Positions 8,838-17,036 of a stretch of 64,000 nt of DNA are shown here, one piece after another. The stretch lies in contig NZ_AEEC02000007.1 in NCBI RefSeq assembly GCF_000300975.2, forward strand, positions 124,001 through 188,000, in the 5' to 3' direction. Under the pieces are notes generated by a model. The model saw nothing but the letters and a program-made list of their open reading frames with translations, made no database searches and had not been told where the DNA came from. The DNA is from Herbaspirillum frisingense GSF30. GTDB lineage: Bacteria; Pseudomonadota; Gammaproteobacteria; Burkholderiales; Burkholderiaceae_D. Each line of letters begins with the position of its first letter. The first letter of the stretch is position 1. The position numbers and the translations under genes are program-made.

Positions 8838-9968
8838 ATGAGCCTGCCTTCGCTGCCATTCCTGCCTTTCGCCAAACCCACCATCGATGAAGCCACCATC
8901 GCCGCCGTCGGCGAGGTGCTGCGCTCGGGCTGGATCACCAGCGGCCCCAAGGTCCAGGCGTTCGAAAAGGCGCTGTCGGAATACGTGGGCGGGCGCATCG
9001 TGCGCACCTTCAATTCCGGCACCTGCACGATGGAAATCGCGCTGCGCATCGCCGGCATCGGCCCCGGTGACGAAGTCATCACCACCCCCATCTCCTGGGT
9101 GGCGACGGCCAACGTGATCCTGGAAACCGGTGCCACGCCGGTATTCGCCGACATCGATCCGATCACCCGCAATATCGACCTGGATCGCCTGGAAGCAGCC
9201 ATCACCCCGCGCACCAAGGCGATCATCCCGGTCTATCTGTCCGGCCTGCCGGTGGACATGGACCGCCTGTATGCGATCGCCGCCAAGCACAAGCTGCGCG
9301 TGGTGGAAGACGCCGCCCAGGCGCTGGGTTCGACCTGGAATGGCAAGCGCATCGGCTCGTTCGGCGATTTCGTCTCCTTCAGCCTGCAGGCCAACAAGAA
9401 CATCACCAGCGCCGAAGGTGGCTTCCTGGTGCTCAACAATGCCGACGAAGCGCGCCTGGCCGAGAAATACCGCCTGCAGGGCGTCACCCGCAGCGGCTTC
9501 GACGGCCTGGAAGTGGACGTGCTGGGCGGCAAGTACAACCTGACCGATGTGAATGCCGCCATCGGCCTGGGCCAGTTTGCCCATATCGACGCAGTGACCG
9601 CCCACCGCAAGGAACTGGCACGCCATTACTTCGCCTGCTTCGGCAGCGACTTCGAAGCCAACTACGGCGCCCAGCTGCCGGTGGCCGACTTCGAGAACTC
9701 GAACTGGCACATGTTCCAGCTGGTGCTGCCGGAACGCATTACCCGTGCCGCCTTCATGGAAAAGATGATGGAAAAGCAGGTCGGCATCGGCTACCACTAC
9801 CCGGCCATTCACCTGCTCAAGCTCTACCGTGAACGCGGCTTCAAGGAAGGCATGTTCCCGGTGGCCGAACGCGTCGGCCAGCGCATCGTTTCCCTGCCGA
9901 TGTTCAATGTCATGCGTAAAGAGGACGTTGTGCGCGCGGTTGAAACGGTAAAATCGGTGCTTGGCTGA
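8838..9968 (+). CDS. arnB: UDP-4-amino-4-deoxy-L-arabinose aminotransferase ArnB (DegT/DnrJ/EryC1 family)
   Basis: ArnB uses glutamate to aminate UDP-4-keto-pentose to UDP-L-Ara4N, with PLP. The product is 376 residues. GSTW..IGSFGDFVSFSLQANKNITSAEGG contains the PLP lysine at about residue 187, and the SAEGG pattern matches ArnB closely. Upstream marks are RSGWITSGPKVQAFE and NSGTCTMEIALR, the sugar-nucleotide and PLP phosphate regions. It is 83 bases after the flippase gene. The following 180-base gap to arnC is AT-rich and may hold another promoter. Confidence 0.9.
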   Translation: MSLPSLPFLPFAKPTIDEATIAAVGEVLRSGWITSGPKVQAFEKALSEYVGGRIVRTFNSGTCTMEIALRIAGIGPGDEVITTPISWVATANVILETGATPVFADIDPITRNIDLDRLEAAITPRTKAIIPVYLSGLPVDMDRLYAIAAKHKLRVVEDAAQALGSTWNGKRIGSFGDFVSFSLQANKNITSAEGGFLVLNNADEARLAEKYRLQGVTRSGFDGLEVDVLGGKYNLTDVNAAIGLGQFAHIDAVTAHRKELARHYFACFGSDFEANYGAQLPVADFENSNWHMFQLVLPERITRAAFMEKMMEKQVGIGYHYPAIHLLKLYRERGFKEGMFPVAERVGQRIVSLPMFNVMRKEDVVRAVETVKSVLG

Positions 9969-10148
9969 TTTTTGCGGAATTGTTCGAAAATTTCGGCATA
10001 ATTCGATTTATTTGCACTTTCGCAATTTGCAGCCAACGCAATTCGTCATCTTTGCAACACGCTGGCCTGAACGCCGCGACCTCTACTGTCGCAGCGCATC
10101 GGGCCTTTGATTTATTTCAGCACCTGCATTTCCAGCATTCGATATTTG

Positions 10149-11105
10149 ATGAAACCAGAACTGTCCGTCGTCATCCCGGTTTACAACGAGGAATCCGGGC
10201 TCTCCAAACTGTTCGAGCGCCTCTACCCGGCGCTGGACGCGCTGGGCTACAGCTATGAAGTCATCTTCGTCAACGATGGCAGCCGCGACCGCTCGGCCGG
10301 CATCCTGGCCGAACAGTATCGGCTGCGCCCGGATGTCACGCGGGTGGTGCTCTTCAATGGCAACTACGGTCAGCACATGGCCATCATGGCAGGCTTCGAG
10401 GCGACCCGGGGCGAAGTCGTGGTGACGCTGGACGCCGACCTGCAGAATCCACCCGAGGAAATCGGCAACCTGGTCGCCAAGATGCGCGAGGGCTACGACT
10501 ACGTGGGCTCGATCCGCCGCAAGCGCCAGGATTCGGCCTGGCGCACCTATGCCTCCAAGGCCATGAACCGCCTGCGCGAGAAGATCACCCGCATCAAGAT
10601 GACCGACCAGGGCAACATGCTGCGCGCCTATGGCCGCAACGTCATCGACCTGGTCAATCGCTGCCGGGAGGTGAATACCTTCGTGCCGGCCCTGGCCTAC
10701 ACCTTTTCGCGCAATCCGACCGAGATCGTGGTGGAGCATGAAGAGCGCTCGGCCGGGGAGTCGAAATACTCCTTCTACAGCCTGATCCGCCTCAATTTCG
10801 ACCTGGTGACCGGTTTTTCGCTGGTGCCGCTGCAGTTCTTCTCGCTGCTGGGTATCGGGCTGTCCTTCGCCTCGGCGGCGCTGTTCATCCTGATCGTACT
10901 GCGCCGCCTGCTGATCGGCGCGGAAGTGGGCGGCGTCTTCACGCTGTTCGCCATCACCTTCTTCCTGATGGGCGTGATCCTGTTCTCGATCGGCCTGCTG
11001 GGTGAATACATCGGCCGCATCTACATGCAGGTGCGCGCGCGCCCCCGCTATGTGGTGCAGGCCATCCTCGAGCAATCCTCTTCGGAAGACAAGCAAGCCC
11101 TATGA
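10149..11105 (+). CDS. arnC: Undecaprenyl-phosphate Ara4FN transferase ArnC (GT2)
   Basis: ArnC transfers formylated Ara4N from UDP to undecaprenyl phosphate at the inner membrane. The 318-residue product starts MKPELSVVIPVYNEESGL; the ATG at 10149 is preferred to an upstream in-frame start. The GT2 nucleotide site is VIFVNDGSRDRS, and the metal-binding motif is TLDADLQNPPEE at about residue 100. TDQGNMLRAYGR follows. Two membrane helices near residues 225 and 265 match the ArnC/DPM1 layout. Its stop overlaps the start of the next gene by four bases (ATGA). Confidence 0.9.
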   Translation: MKPELSVVIPVYNEESGLSKLFERLYPALDALGYSYEVIFVNDGSRDRSAGILAEQYRLRPDVTRVVLFNGNYGQHMAIMAGFEATRGEVVVTLDADLQNPPEEIGNLVAKMREGYDYVGSIRRKRQDSAWRTYASKAMNRLREKITRIKMTDQGNMLRAYGRNVIDLVNRCREVNTFVPALAYTFSRNPTEIVVEHEERSAGESKYSFYSLIRLNFDLVTGFSLVPLQFFSLLGIGLSFASAALFILIVLRRLLIGAEVGGVFTLFAITFFLMGVILFSIGLLGEYIGRIYMQVRARPRYVVQAILEQSSSEDKQAL

Positions 11106-12019
11106 ACGCCGTCGTATTCGCCTACCATGACGTGGGGGTGCGCTGCCTGAAAGTCTTGCTCGCCCGTGGCGTGCAGGTTTCGCTGGTGGTCACGCACGAA
11201 GACAATGCCGCCGAGAACATCTGGTTCGGCTCCGTGGCCGGGGTCTGCCGTGAGCACGGCATCACCTGCATCACTCCGACCGACCCGAAGTCGCCGCAAT
11301 TGCTGGCCCAGGTGCAGGCGGCGCAGCCTGACTTTATCTTCAGTTTCTATTACCGCCACATGTTGCCTGCGGAAGTGCTGGCGACCGCCCGGCGTGGCGC
11401 CTACAACATGCATGGCTCGCTGCTGCCCAAGTACCGCGGCCGCGTGCCGATCAACTGGGCGGTGCTGCACGGTGAGACCGAGACCGGCGCCACCCTGCAT
11501 GAGATGACCGTCAAGCCCGACGCCGGCAGCATCGTGGCCCAGACGGCCGTGCCCATCCTGCCCGACGACACGGCGCACGAAGTCTTCGGCAAGGTCGTGG
11601 TGGCCGCCGAGATGACCCTGTGGACTGCCCTGCCGGCCATGCTGGCGGGTCGCACACCGCAGCTGCCCAACGATCTGTCCAAGGGCAGCTACTTCAGCGG
11701 CCGCAAGCCCGAGGATGGCCGCATCGACTGGCGCCGCACCGCCCGCGAAGTCCATAATCTGGTGCGCGCGGTAGCGCCCCCCTACCCCGGCGCCTTCGAG
11801 GAAATCGCGGGTGATAAAATTACGGTCACGAGAACCCGGCTGGTTCCGCCGTCGGCCCACCCTGCCCTGCAGCGGGCCCATGGCATGCAGGACAAGTTCT
11901 TCGAAGGCGGCAAGTTGTACGCCCGTTGTGGCGATGGCAACTTCCTCCAGATCCTGGGCATCCAGATCAATGATCAGGATGCTTCACTCAACAATTACCT
12001 GAAATACATGGCCTCCTGA
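11102..12019 (+). CDS. arnA: UDP-Ara4N formyltransferase (ArnA N-terminal domain as a separate protein)
   Basis: This 305-residue protein matches the formyltransferase half of E. coli ArnA, which adds a formyl group from N10-formyltetrahydrofolate to UDP-L-Ara4N. The catalytic triad is visible and falls at the same numbers as in E. coli: N102 and H104 in YNMHGSLLPKYRGR, D140 in TVKPDAGSIVAQ. The C-terminal part has the usual formyltransferase beta domain (NLVRAVAPPYPGAF). The protein stops where the linker to the decarboxylase would begin. The decarboxylase is the next gene, 29 bases on, so the bifunctional enzyme is split here. It overlaps arnC by four bases. Confidence 0.92.
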   Translation: MNAVVFAYHDVGVRCLKVLLARGVQVSLVVTHEDNAAENIWFGSVAGVCREHGITCITPTDPKSPQLLAQVQAAQPDFIFSFYYRHMLPAEVLATARRGAYNMHGSLLPKYRGRVPINWAVLHGETETGATLHEMTVKPDAGSIVAQTAVPILPDDTAHEVFGKVVVAAEMTLWTALPAMLAGRTPQLPNDLSKGSYFSGRKPEDGRIDWRRTAREVHNLVRAVAPPYPGAFEEIAGDKITVTRTRLVPPSAHPALQRAHGMQDKFFEGGKLYARCGDGNFLQILGIQINDQDASLNNYLKYMAS

Positions 12020-12048
12020 AGTCCGGCCATTCACTAGCTCTCAACATT

Positions 12049-13104
12049 ATGAAAAAAGTCCTCATTCTCGGCGTCAACGGCTTCATCGGCCACCACCTGT
12101 CCAAGCGCATCCTGGAAACCACGGACTGGCACGTCTATGGCATGGACATGATGACCGACCGTATCACCGACATTCTGGAAAACGAGGCCTACAAGTCGCG
12201 CATGCACTTCTTCGAGGGCGACATCACCATCAACCAGGAATGGGTGGAATACCACGTCAAGAAGTGTGACGTGATCCTGCCGCTGGTGGCCATCGCCACC
12301 CCGTCGACCTACGTCAACGCCCCGCTGCGCGTGTTCGAGCTGGACTTCGAAGCCAACCTGCCGATCGTGCGTTCGGCCGCCAAGTACAAGAAGCACCTGG
12401 TCTTCCCCTCGACCTCGGAAGTCTATGGCATGTGCCACGACGAGGAATTCGATCCGGAAGAATCCGAGCTGATCTGTGGCCCGATCAACAAGCCGCGCTG
12501 GATCTACTCCTGCGCCAAGCAGCTGATGGACCGCGTGATCTGGGGCTACGGCATGGAAGCCGGCCTGAACTTCACCCTGTTCCGCCCGTTCAACTGGATC
12601 GGCGCCGGCCTGGACTCGATCCATACCCCCAAGGAAGGCTCGTCCCGCGTGGTGACCCAGTTCTTTGGCCACATCGTGCGCGGCGAGAACATCTCCCTGG
12701 TCGACGGCGGCCTGCAGAAGCGCGCCTTCACCTATATCGATGACGGCATCGATGCGCTGATGAAGATCATCGCCAACGAAGGCGGCGTGGCCACGGGCAA
12801 GATCTACAACATCGGCAACCCGGTCAACAACTACTCCATCAAGGATCTGGCCGACATGATGTTGAAGCTGGCTGCGGAGTATCCGGAATACGCCGACACC
12901 GCCAAGCAGGTGCAACTGGTGGAGACCACCTCCGCTGCCTACTACGGCAAGGGTTACCAGGACGTGCAGAACCGCGTCCCGAAGATCACCAATACCTGCG
13001 AAGAACTGAACTGGGCGCCCAAGACCACCATGGCCGACACCCTGCGCAACATCTTCGACGCCTACCGCAGCCAGGTCGCCGAAGCCCGTGCCCTGATGGA
13101 CTGA
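12049..13104 (+). CDS. arnA: UDP-glucuronate C4 oxidase/decarboxylase (ArnA C-terminal domain as a separate protein)
   Basis: This 351-residue short-chain dehydrogenase matches the decarboxylase half of ArnA, which oxidises and decarboxylates UDP-glucuronate to the UDP-4-keto-pentose used by ArnB. The NAD-binding motif is GVNGFIGHHL at residues 8-17. The catalytic block PSTSEVYGMC places Ser and Glu at about 123-124. WIYSCAKQLMDR supplies the Tyr/Lys pair. DGGLQKRAFT holds an arginine at 225 equivalent to the key arginine of E. coli ArnA. It starts directly at the fold, with no remnant of a fused N-terminal domain. A terminator lies 22 bases downstream. Confidence 0.93.
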   Translation: MKKVLILGVNGFIGHHLSKRILETTDWHVYGMDMMTDRITDILENEAYKSRMHFFEGDITINQEWVEYHVKKCDVILPLVAIATPSTYVNAPLRVFELDFEANLPIVRSAAKYKKHLVFPSTSEVYGMCHDEEFDPEESELICGPINKPRWIYSCAKQLMDRVIWGYGMEAGLNFTLFRPFNWIGAGLDSIHTPKEGSSRVVTQFFGHIVRGENISLVDGGLQKRAFTYIDDGIDALMKIIANEGGVATGKIYNIGNPVNNYSIKDLADMMLKLAAEYPEYADTAKQVQLVETTSAAYYGKGYQDVQNRVPKITNTCEELNWAPKTTMADTLRNIFDAYRSQVAEARALMD

Positions 13105-13125
13105 TTTCCATCCCGCCACGGCCCG

Positions 13126-13158
13126 CAAAACCGCGCTTCTGGCGCGGTTTTGTTTTTT
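13126..13158 (+). terminator. Intrinsic terminator after the arnA decarboxylase gene
   Basis: An 11-bp stem (CAAAACCGCGC with GCGCGGTTTTG, five-base loop) is followed by six T. It would end the arn transcript before arnD, which implies a separate or read-through start for arnD. Confidence 0.85.
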
Positions 13159-13358
13159 CCGGCGTGAAACCGTCACAGAGACCATCATCATGAGCCGATC
13201 TGCAGCCTGTTTGCCCCATTTTGCTGCATCGCTGCATATTGTTCTATCGGCCGCACAATGCTAGTCTCGCAACTTGTCGGCGGGCGTTGGCGTCTTCTTC
13301 CAGAGCCCGCCCCACACCATGGCGCGACACGGCCATCACCCATTCCCGGTTCAGCGAA

Positions 13359-14300
13359 TTGCCCAAACTCACACTCAAGATCGACGCCGACACCTATCGC
13401 GGCACCCGCGTCGGCGTCCCCAACCTGATCGCGCAATTGCGCCGCCATGGCGCCGGCGCCACCTTCCTGTTCTCCCTCGGCCCCGACCACACCGGCTGGG
13501 CGCTCAAGCAGATTTTCCGTCCGGGCTTCTTCAGCAAGGTGTCGCGCACCTCGGTGGTAGAGCACTATGGCATCAAGACCCTGATGTACGGCACCCTGCT
13601 GCCGGCACCGGACATCGGCAAGACCTGCGCCGGCTTCATGCGCCAGGCGCGTGATGCCGGCTTCGAATGCGGCATCCACACCTGGGACCACCGCGTCTGG
13701 CAGGACGATGTGCGTACCGCCGATGCCCAGTGGACGGTCGAGACCATGCACCAGTCCCATGCCCGTTACCGCGAGATTTTCGGCGAGGCTCCGCGTACCC
13801 ACGGCGCCGCCGGCTGGCAGATGAATGACCATGCCTTCGTGCAACTGGACCAGTTCGGCATGGCCTACTCCTCCGACGGTCGCTCGCAACTGCGCGAGGA
13901 TGGCCGTCTGGCCGACCAGGACGCTGGCCCGCATCGGCTCTCGGCATTCGGCAAGCCGCTGTCCTGCGTGCAATTGCCGACCACCCTGCCGACGCTGGAC
14001 GAAATCCTGGGCCGTGATATCGGCGGCAAGATGATCGATGCGGGCAACGCCGCCGATTTCCTGCTGCAGTTGACCAGGGAGCCACGCGACCATGTCTTCA
14101 CCTTGCACGCCGAACTTGAAGGGCAGAAACTCGCCCCCATTTTCGAACGATTGCTGGCAGGCTGGCGCGCCCAGGGATACGAACTGGTCTCCATGGGTGA
14201 CTACTACGACAGTATCCGCAACGACGTCCTGCCCATCCTGCCGATCAGCTGGGGCGAATTGCCCGGCCGCTCGGGCGAGATGATCGTTCAGGCCATGTAA
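13359..14300 (+). CDS. arnD: ArnD-like polysaccharide deacetylase (deformylase of Ara4FN-lipid)
   Basis: ArnD removes the formyl group from undecaprenyl-phosphate-Ara4FN, making the transfer route irreversible. The NodB-type fold is visible: LKIDADTYRGTRVGVP holds the catalytic Asp-Asp pair and GIHTWDHRVWQD the metal-binding histidines. GAAGWQMND and FTLHAELEG follow. No in-frame ATG lies near the family start. The TTG at 13359 aligns exactly with the E. coli N-terminus and gives 313 residues, but no strong ribosome binding site is seen, so the start is uncertain (TTG at 13287 or 13221 are alternatives). It is separated from arnA by a terminator. Confidence 0.85.
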   Translation: MPKLTLKIDADTYRGTRVGVPNLIAQLRRHGAGATFLFSLGPDHTGWALKQIFRPGFFSKVSRTSVVEHYGIKTLMYGTLLPAPDIGKTCAGFMRQARDAGFECGIHTWDHRVWQDDVRTADAQWTVETMHQSHARYREIFGEAPRTHGAAGWQMNDHAFVQLDQFGMAYSSDGRSQLREDGRLADQDAGPHRLSAFGKPLSCVQLPTTLPTLDEILGRDIGGKMIDAGNAADFLLQLTREPRDHVFTLHAELEGQKLAPIFERLLAGWRAQGYELVSMGDYYDSIRNDVLPILPISWGELPGRSGEMIVQAM

Positions 14301-14370
14301 TCCGGACAACAGATCGAGCTTCTGGCCGGCATCACTTCCACCAACAAGACTTCACCTACGGGGCGCCATT

Positions 14371-14847
14371 TTGACAGACCGACCATCCATCCTGAACAAG
14401 ACCGTGCCGGAGTTCTCGGCCGCCATGACCAGTGGCAAGACCTTCAACCTGGCCGATTACCGGGGCAAGAACCTGGTGCTGTATTTCTATCCCAAGGACA
14501 ATACCCCGGGCTGTACCACCGAAGGCATGCAGTTCCGTGACCTGCACCCGCAATTCCTAGCCGCCAACACCGAAATCTTCGGTATCAGTCGCGACAGCCT
14601 GAAGTCGCATGAAAACTTCAAAGGCAAGCTGGGCATGCCTTTCGAGCTGATCTCCGATCCCGATGAAACCCTGTGCACCATGTTCGATGTCATGAAGATG
14701 AAAAACATGTATGGCAAGCAGGTTCGCGGCGTGGAGCGCAGCACGTTTGTGATTGACGGCGCAGGTAAAGTGGTGAAAGAATGGCGTGGAGTGAAGGTTC
14801 CTGCCCACGTGGATGAGGTACTGGCCTTCATCAACACCCTTGCCTGA
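14371..14847 (+). CDS. bcp: Thiol peroxidase of the Bcp/PrxQ family
   Basis: This 158-residue peroxiredoxin reduces hydroperoxides in the cytoplasm. The peroxidatic cysteine is C48 in YFYPKDNTPGCTTE, with the family Pro, Thr and later Arg (GVERSTFVID) in place. The position five residues on, where E. coli Bcp has its resolving cysteine, is methionine. The only other cysteine is C102, so it either uses that residue or works as a 1-Cys enzyme. The start is TTG at 14371, with GGGG eight bases upstream; it fits the family length. A terminator follows about 160 bases after the stop. Confidence 0.9.
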   Translation: MTDRPSILNKTVPEFSAAMTSGKTFNLADYRGKNLVLYFYPKDNTPGCTTEGMQFRDLHPQFLAANTEIFGISRDSLKSHENFKGKLGMPFELISDPDETLCTMFDVMKMKNMYGKQVRGVERSTFVIDGAGKVVKEWRGVKVPAHVDEVLAFINTLA

Positions 14848-15233
14848 ACTGAACGATATTCGCTGCCGCGACTGTCGTGTTGCCCAAAAGGCAGCTGGTT
14901 CCGGCAGCGAAGGATCCGTCTGGCAAGCGTTTCCGACGCGTTCGACAAAAATGCGGTCAAACGATACAAGCCATTGAATTCAAACAGAAAAACGTTTGCT
15001 GGAAGCCGTTTCAGGTTTAGGCCTCAGGCCTGCCGAAACGGCTTTTTTACTTTTCGATTTGCCGCCACCTCTAATCAAGCCCTTGCCCACCCGTTTGCCA
15101 GCTTGCCCGGCAAGGGTTTCATTAGACTTCTCGGCCCCGCAGCTTCACCCTGCTTCCCTTTGCTGTTCGCTGTTCTGCTTCACCTGTTCGCTCTGACAAA
15201 GCGGAGTTTTCTTCATCCACTTCCGAGGTCCTG
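14848..15233. other. Intergenic region between bcp and the PIN-PhoH gene
   Basis: This 386-base spacer holds the terminator at 15004-15048 and, downstream of it, about 185 bases of pyrimidine-rich sequence leading to the PIN-PhoH start. Any promoter must lie in that second part, but none was convincing. No gene or RNA was recognised. Confidence 0.45.
15004..15048 (+). terminator. Intrinsic terminator downstream of bcp
   Basis: Arms AGCCGTTTC (15004-15012) and GAAACGGCT (15035-15043) enclose a loop that can itself pair through AGGCCT repeats, and T continues to 15048. This is a good rho-independent signal about 160 bases after bcp. Confidence 0.75.
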
Positions 15234-16937
15234 ATGCCCCTGCCCAAAATGCCGAGCAAACCAGCTTCGATGCTGTCTCCCGAGGACTATCCCAAGGCCG
15301 ATCGCAACAAGCCTGTCAAACCGAACATCACTCTCGTTGAAACGTCCGCTCCCGCTGTCGCACCGCAAGAAGTCGCCGTAGCCGCTCCTCCTGTCGCCGA
15401 TGCCAAGGTCGCAGCACCCCGTGCGCGCATCACCGGCAAGACCGCTGCTGTCGCCGAAAAACCGAAAGCCGCGCCCAAGAGCGCCGAAGTCCGTCCCAAG
15501 TCGCCCACCAGCCGCGTGGCTGACAAGCTGGGCAAGTCCAAGCTGTTCGTGCTGGATACCAACGTGCTGATGCACGATCCGACCTCGCTGTTCCGCTTCG
15601 AGGAACACGACATCTACCTGCCCATGGTGACGCTGGAGGAGCTGGACAACCACAAGAAGGGCATGTCCGAAGTCGCCCGCAATGCGCGCCAGATCTCGCG
15701 TTCGCTGGATGCGCTGGTGTCCGACATCGCCGAGGATGCCATCGACCTGGGCATTCCGCTCTCCAAGCTGGGCAACAAGGATGCCAAGGGCCGCCTGTAC
15801 TTCCAGACCAAGCTGCAGAATGCCGCCCTGCCGGAAGGTCTGCCCGAGGGCAAGGCCGACAACCAGATCCTGGGCGTGGTCCGGGCGCTGGACCAGCAGT
15901 ATCCGGAGCGTCCGGTGGTGCTGGTGTCCAAGGACATCAACATGCGCCTGAAGGCGCGTGCCATTGGCCTGCCCGCCGAAGACTACTTCAACGACCACGT
16001 GCTGGAAGATACCGACCTGCTGTACTCGGGCATCCAGCAACTGCCGGACGACTTCTGGAACAAGCACGGCAAGGGCATGGAGTCGTGGCAGGAGAGCCGC
16101 CACGGCAGCAGCTATACCTACTACCGCGTCACCGGTCCCTACGTGCCGTCGCTGCTGGTCAACCAGTTCGTCTTCATCGAGCCCAAGAACGGCGAACCGG
16201 CCTTCTATGGCCAGGTGTCCCAGATCAACGGCAAGACGGCGGTACTGCAGACCCTGCGCGACTTCGGCCACGCCAAGAACAGCGTCTGGGGCATCACCGC
16301 CCGCAACCGCGAGCAGAACTTCGCGCTGAACCTGCTGATGAACCCGGAGTGCGACTTCGTCACCCTGCTGGGCCAGGCCGGTACCGGCAAGACCTTGCTG
16401 GCACTCGCCTCTGGCCTGGCGCAGGTGCTTGAAACCAAGCTCTACAACGAAATCATCGTCACCCGTGTGACGGTGCCGGTCGGCGAAGACATCGGTTTCC
16501 TGCCAGGGACCGAGGAAGAAAAGATGGGCCCCTGGATGGGCGCCTTCGACGACAACCTCGAAGTGCTCAACAAGTCCGACGGCGACGCCGGCGAATGGGG
16601 CCGGGCAGCGACCCAGGACCTGATCCGCTCGCGTATCAAGATCAAGTCGCTGAACTTCATGCGCGGCCGTACGTTCGTGAACAAGTTCTTGATCATCGAT
16701 GAAGCGCAGAACCTCACGCCCAAACAGATGAAGACGCTGGTCACGCGTGCGGGTCCGGGCACCAAGATCGTCTGCCTGGGTAACATCGCCCAGATCGACA
16801 CACCCTACCTGACCGAAGGCTCCAGCGGCCTGACCTATGTGGTCGACCGCTTCAAGGGCTGGGCGCACAGCGGCCACGTCACTCTGGCGCGGGGCGAACG
16901 TTCCCGCCTGGCCGATCACGCCAGCGACGTGCTGTAA
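15234..16937 (+). CDS. PIN domain-PhoH family ATPase (PhoH2-type)
   Basis: This 567-residue protein joins an N-terminal PIN nuclease domain to a PhoH ATPase domain, the arrangement called PhoH2, for which RNA helicase/ribonuclease activity has been reported in some bacteria. The first 95 residues are rich in Pro, Ala and Lys and probably disordered. The PIN domain opens with LFVLDTNVLMHDP at about residue 103, with further acidic residues in LEELDNHKKG. The PhoH part has Walker A GQAGTGKTLLAL at about 380 and Walker B FLIIDEAQNL at about 485. It converges with pit and shares its terminator. The exact substrate is unknown. Confidence 0.9.
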   Translation: MPLPKMPSKPASMLSPEDYPKADRNKPVKPNITLVETSAPAVAPQEVAVAAPPVADAKVAAPRARITGKTAAVAEKPKAAPKSAEVRPKSPTSRVADKLGKSKLFVLDTNVLMHDPTSLFRFEEHDIYLPMVTLEELDNHKKGMSEVARNARQISRSLDALVSDIAEDAIDLGIPLSKLGNKDAKGRLYFQTKLQNAALPEGLPEGKADNQILGVVRALDQQYPERPVVLVSKDINMRLKARAIGLPAEDYFNDHVLEDTDLLYSGIQQLPDDFWNKHGKGMESWQESRHGSSYTYYRVTGPYVPSLLVNQFVFIEPKNGEPAFYGQVSQINGKTAVLQTLRDFGHAKNSVWGITARNREQNFALNLLMNPECDFVTLLGQAGTGKTLLALASGLAQVLETKLYNEIIVTRVTVPVGEDIGFLPGTEEEKMGPWMGAFDDNLEVLNKSDGDAGEWGRAATQDLIRSRIKIKSLNFMRGRTFVNKFLIIDEAQNLTPKQMKTLVTRAGPGTKIVCLGNIAQIDTPYLTEGSSGLTYVVDRFKGWAHSGHVTLARGERSRLADHASDVL

Positions 16938-16954
16938 GCAGTTTTCTTCCGCAG

Positions 16955-16992
16955 AAAAGCAAAAAGCCACGGTAACGTGGCTTTTTGCTTTT
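16955..16992. terminator. Bidirectional terminator between PIN-PhoH and pit
   Basis: A perfect 17-bp stem (16955-16971 with 16976-16992) closes on a GTAA tetraloop. Its outer part is AAAAGCAAAAAGCC on one side and the T-rich complement on the other, so it serves both convergent genes. Confidence 0.9.
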
Positions 16993-17036
16993 GGACGCCC
17001 GCGTCAACAACCGCCGCGGGCGCAAACCAGGATGGC

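Noticed and set aside
15213-16970. A 585-codon minus-strand frame
   Set aside because: Antisense shadow of the PIN-PhoH gene, whose motifs are clear.
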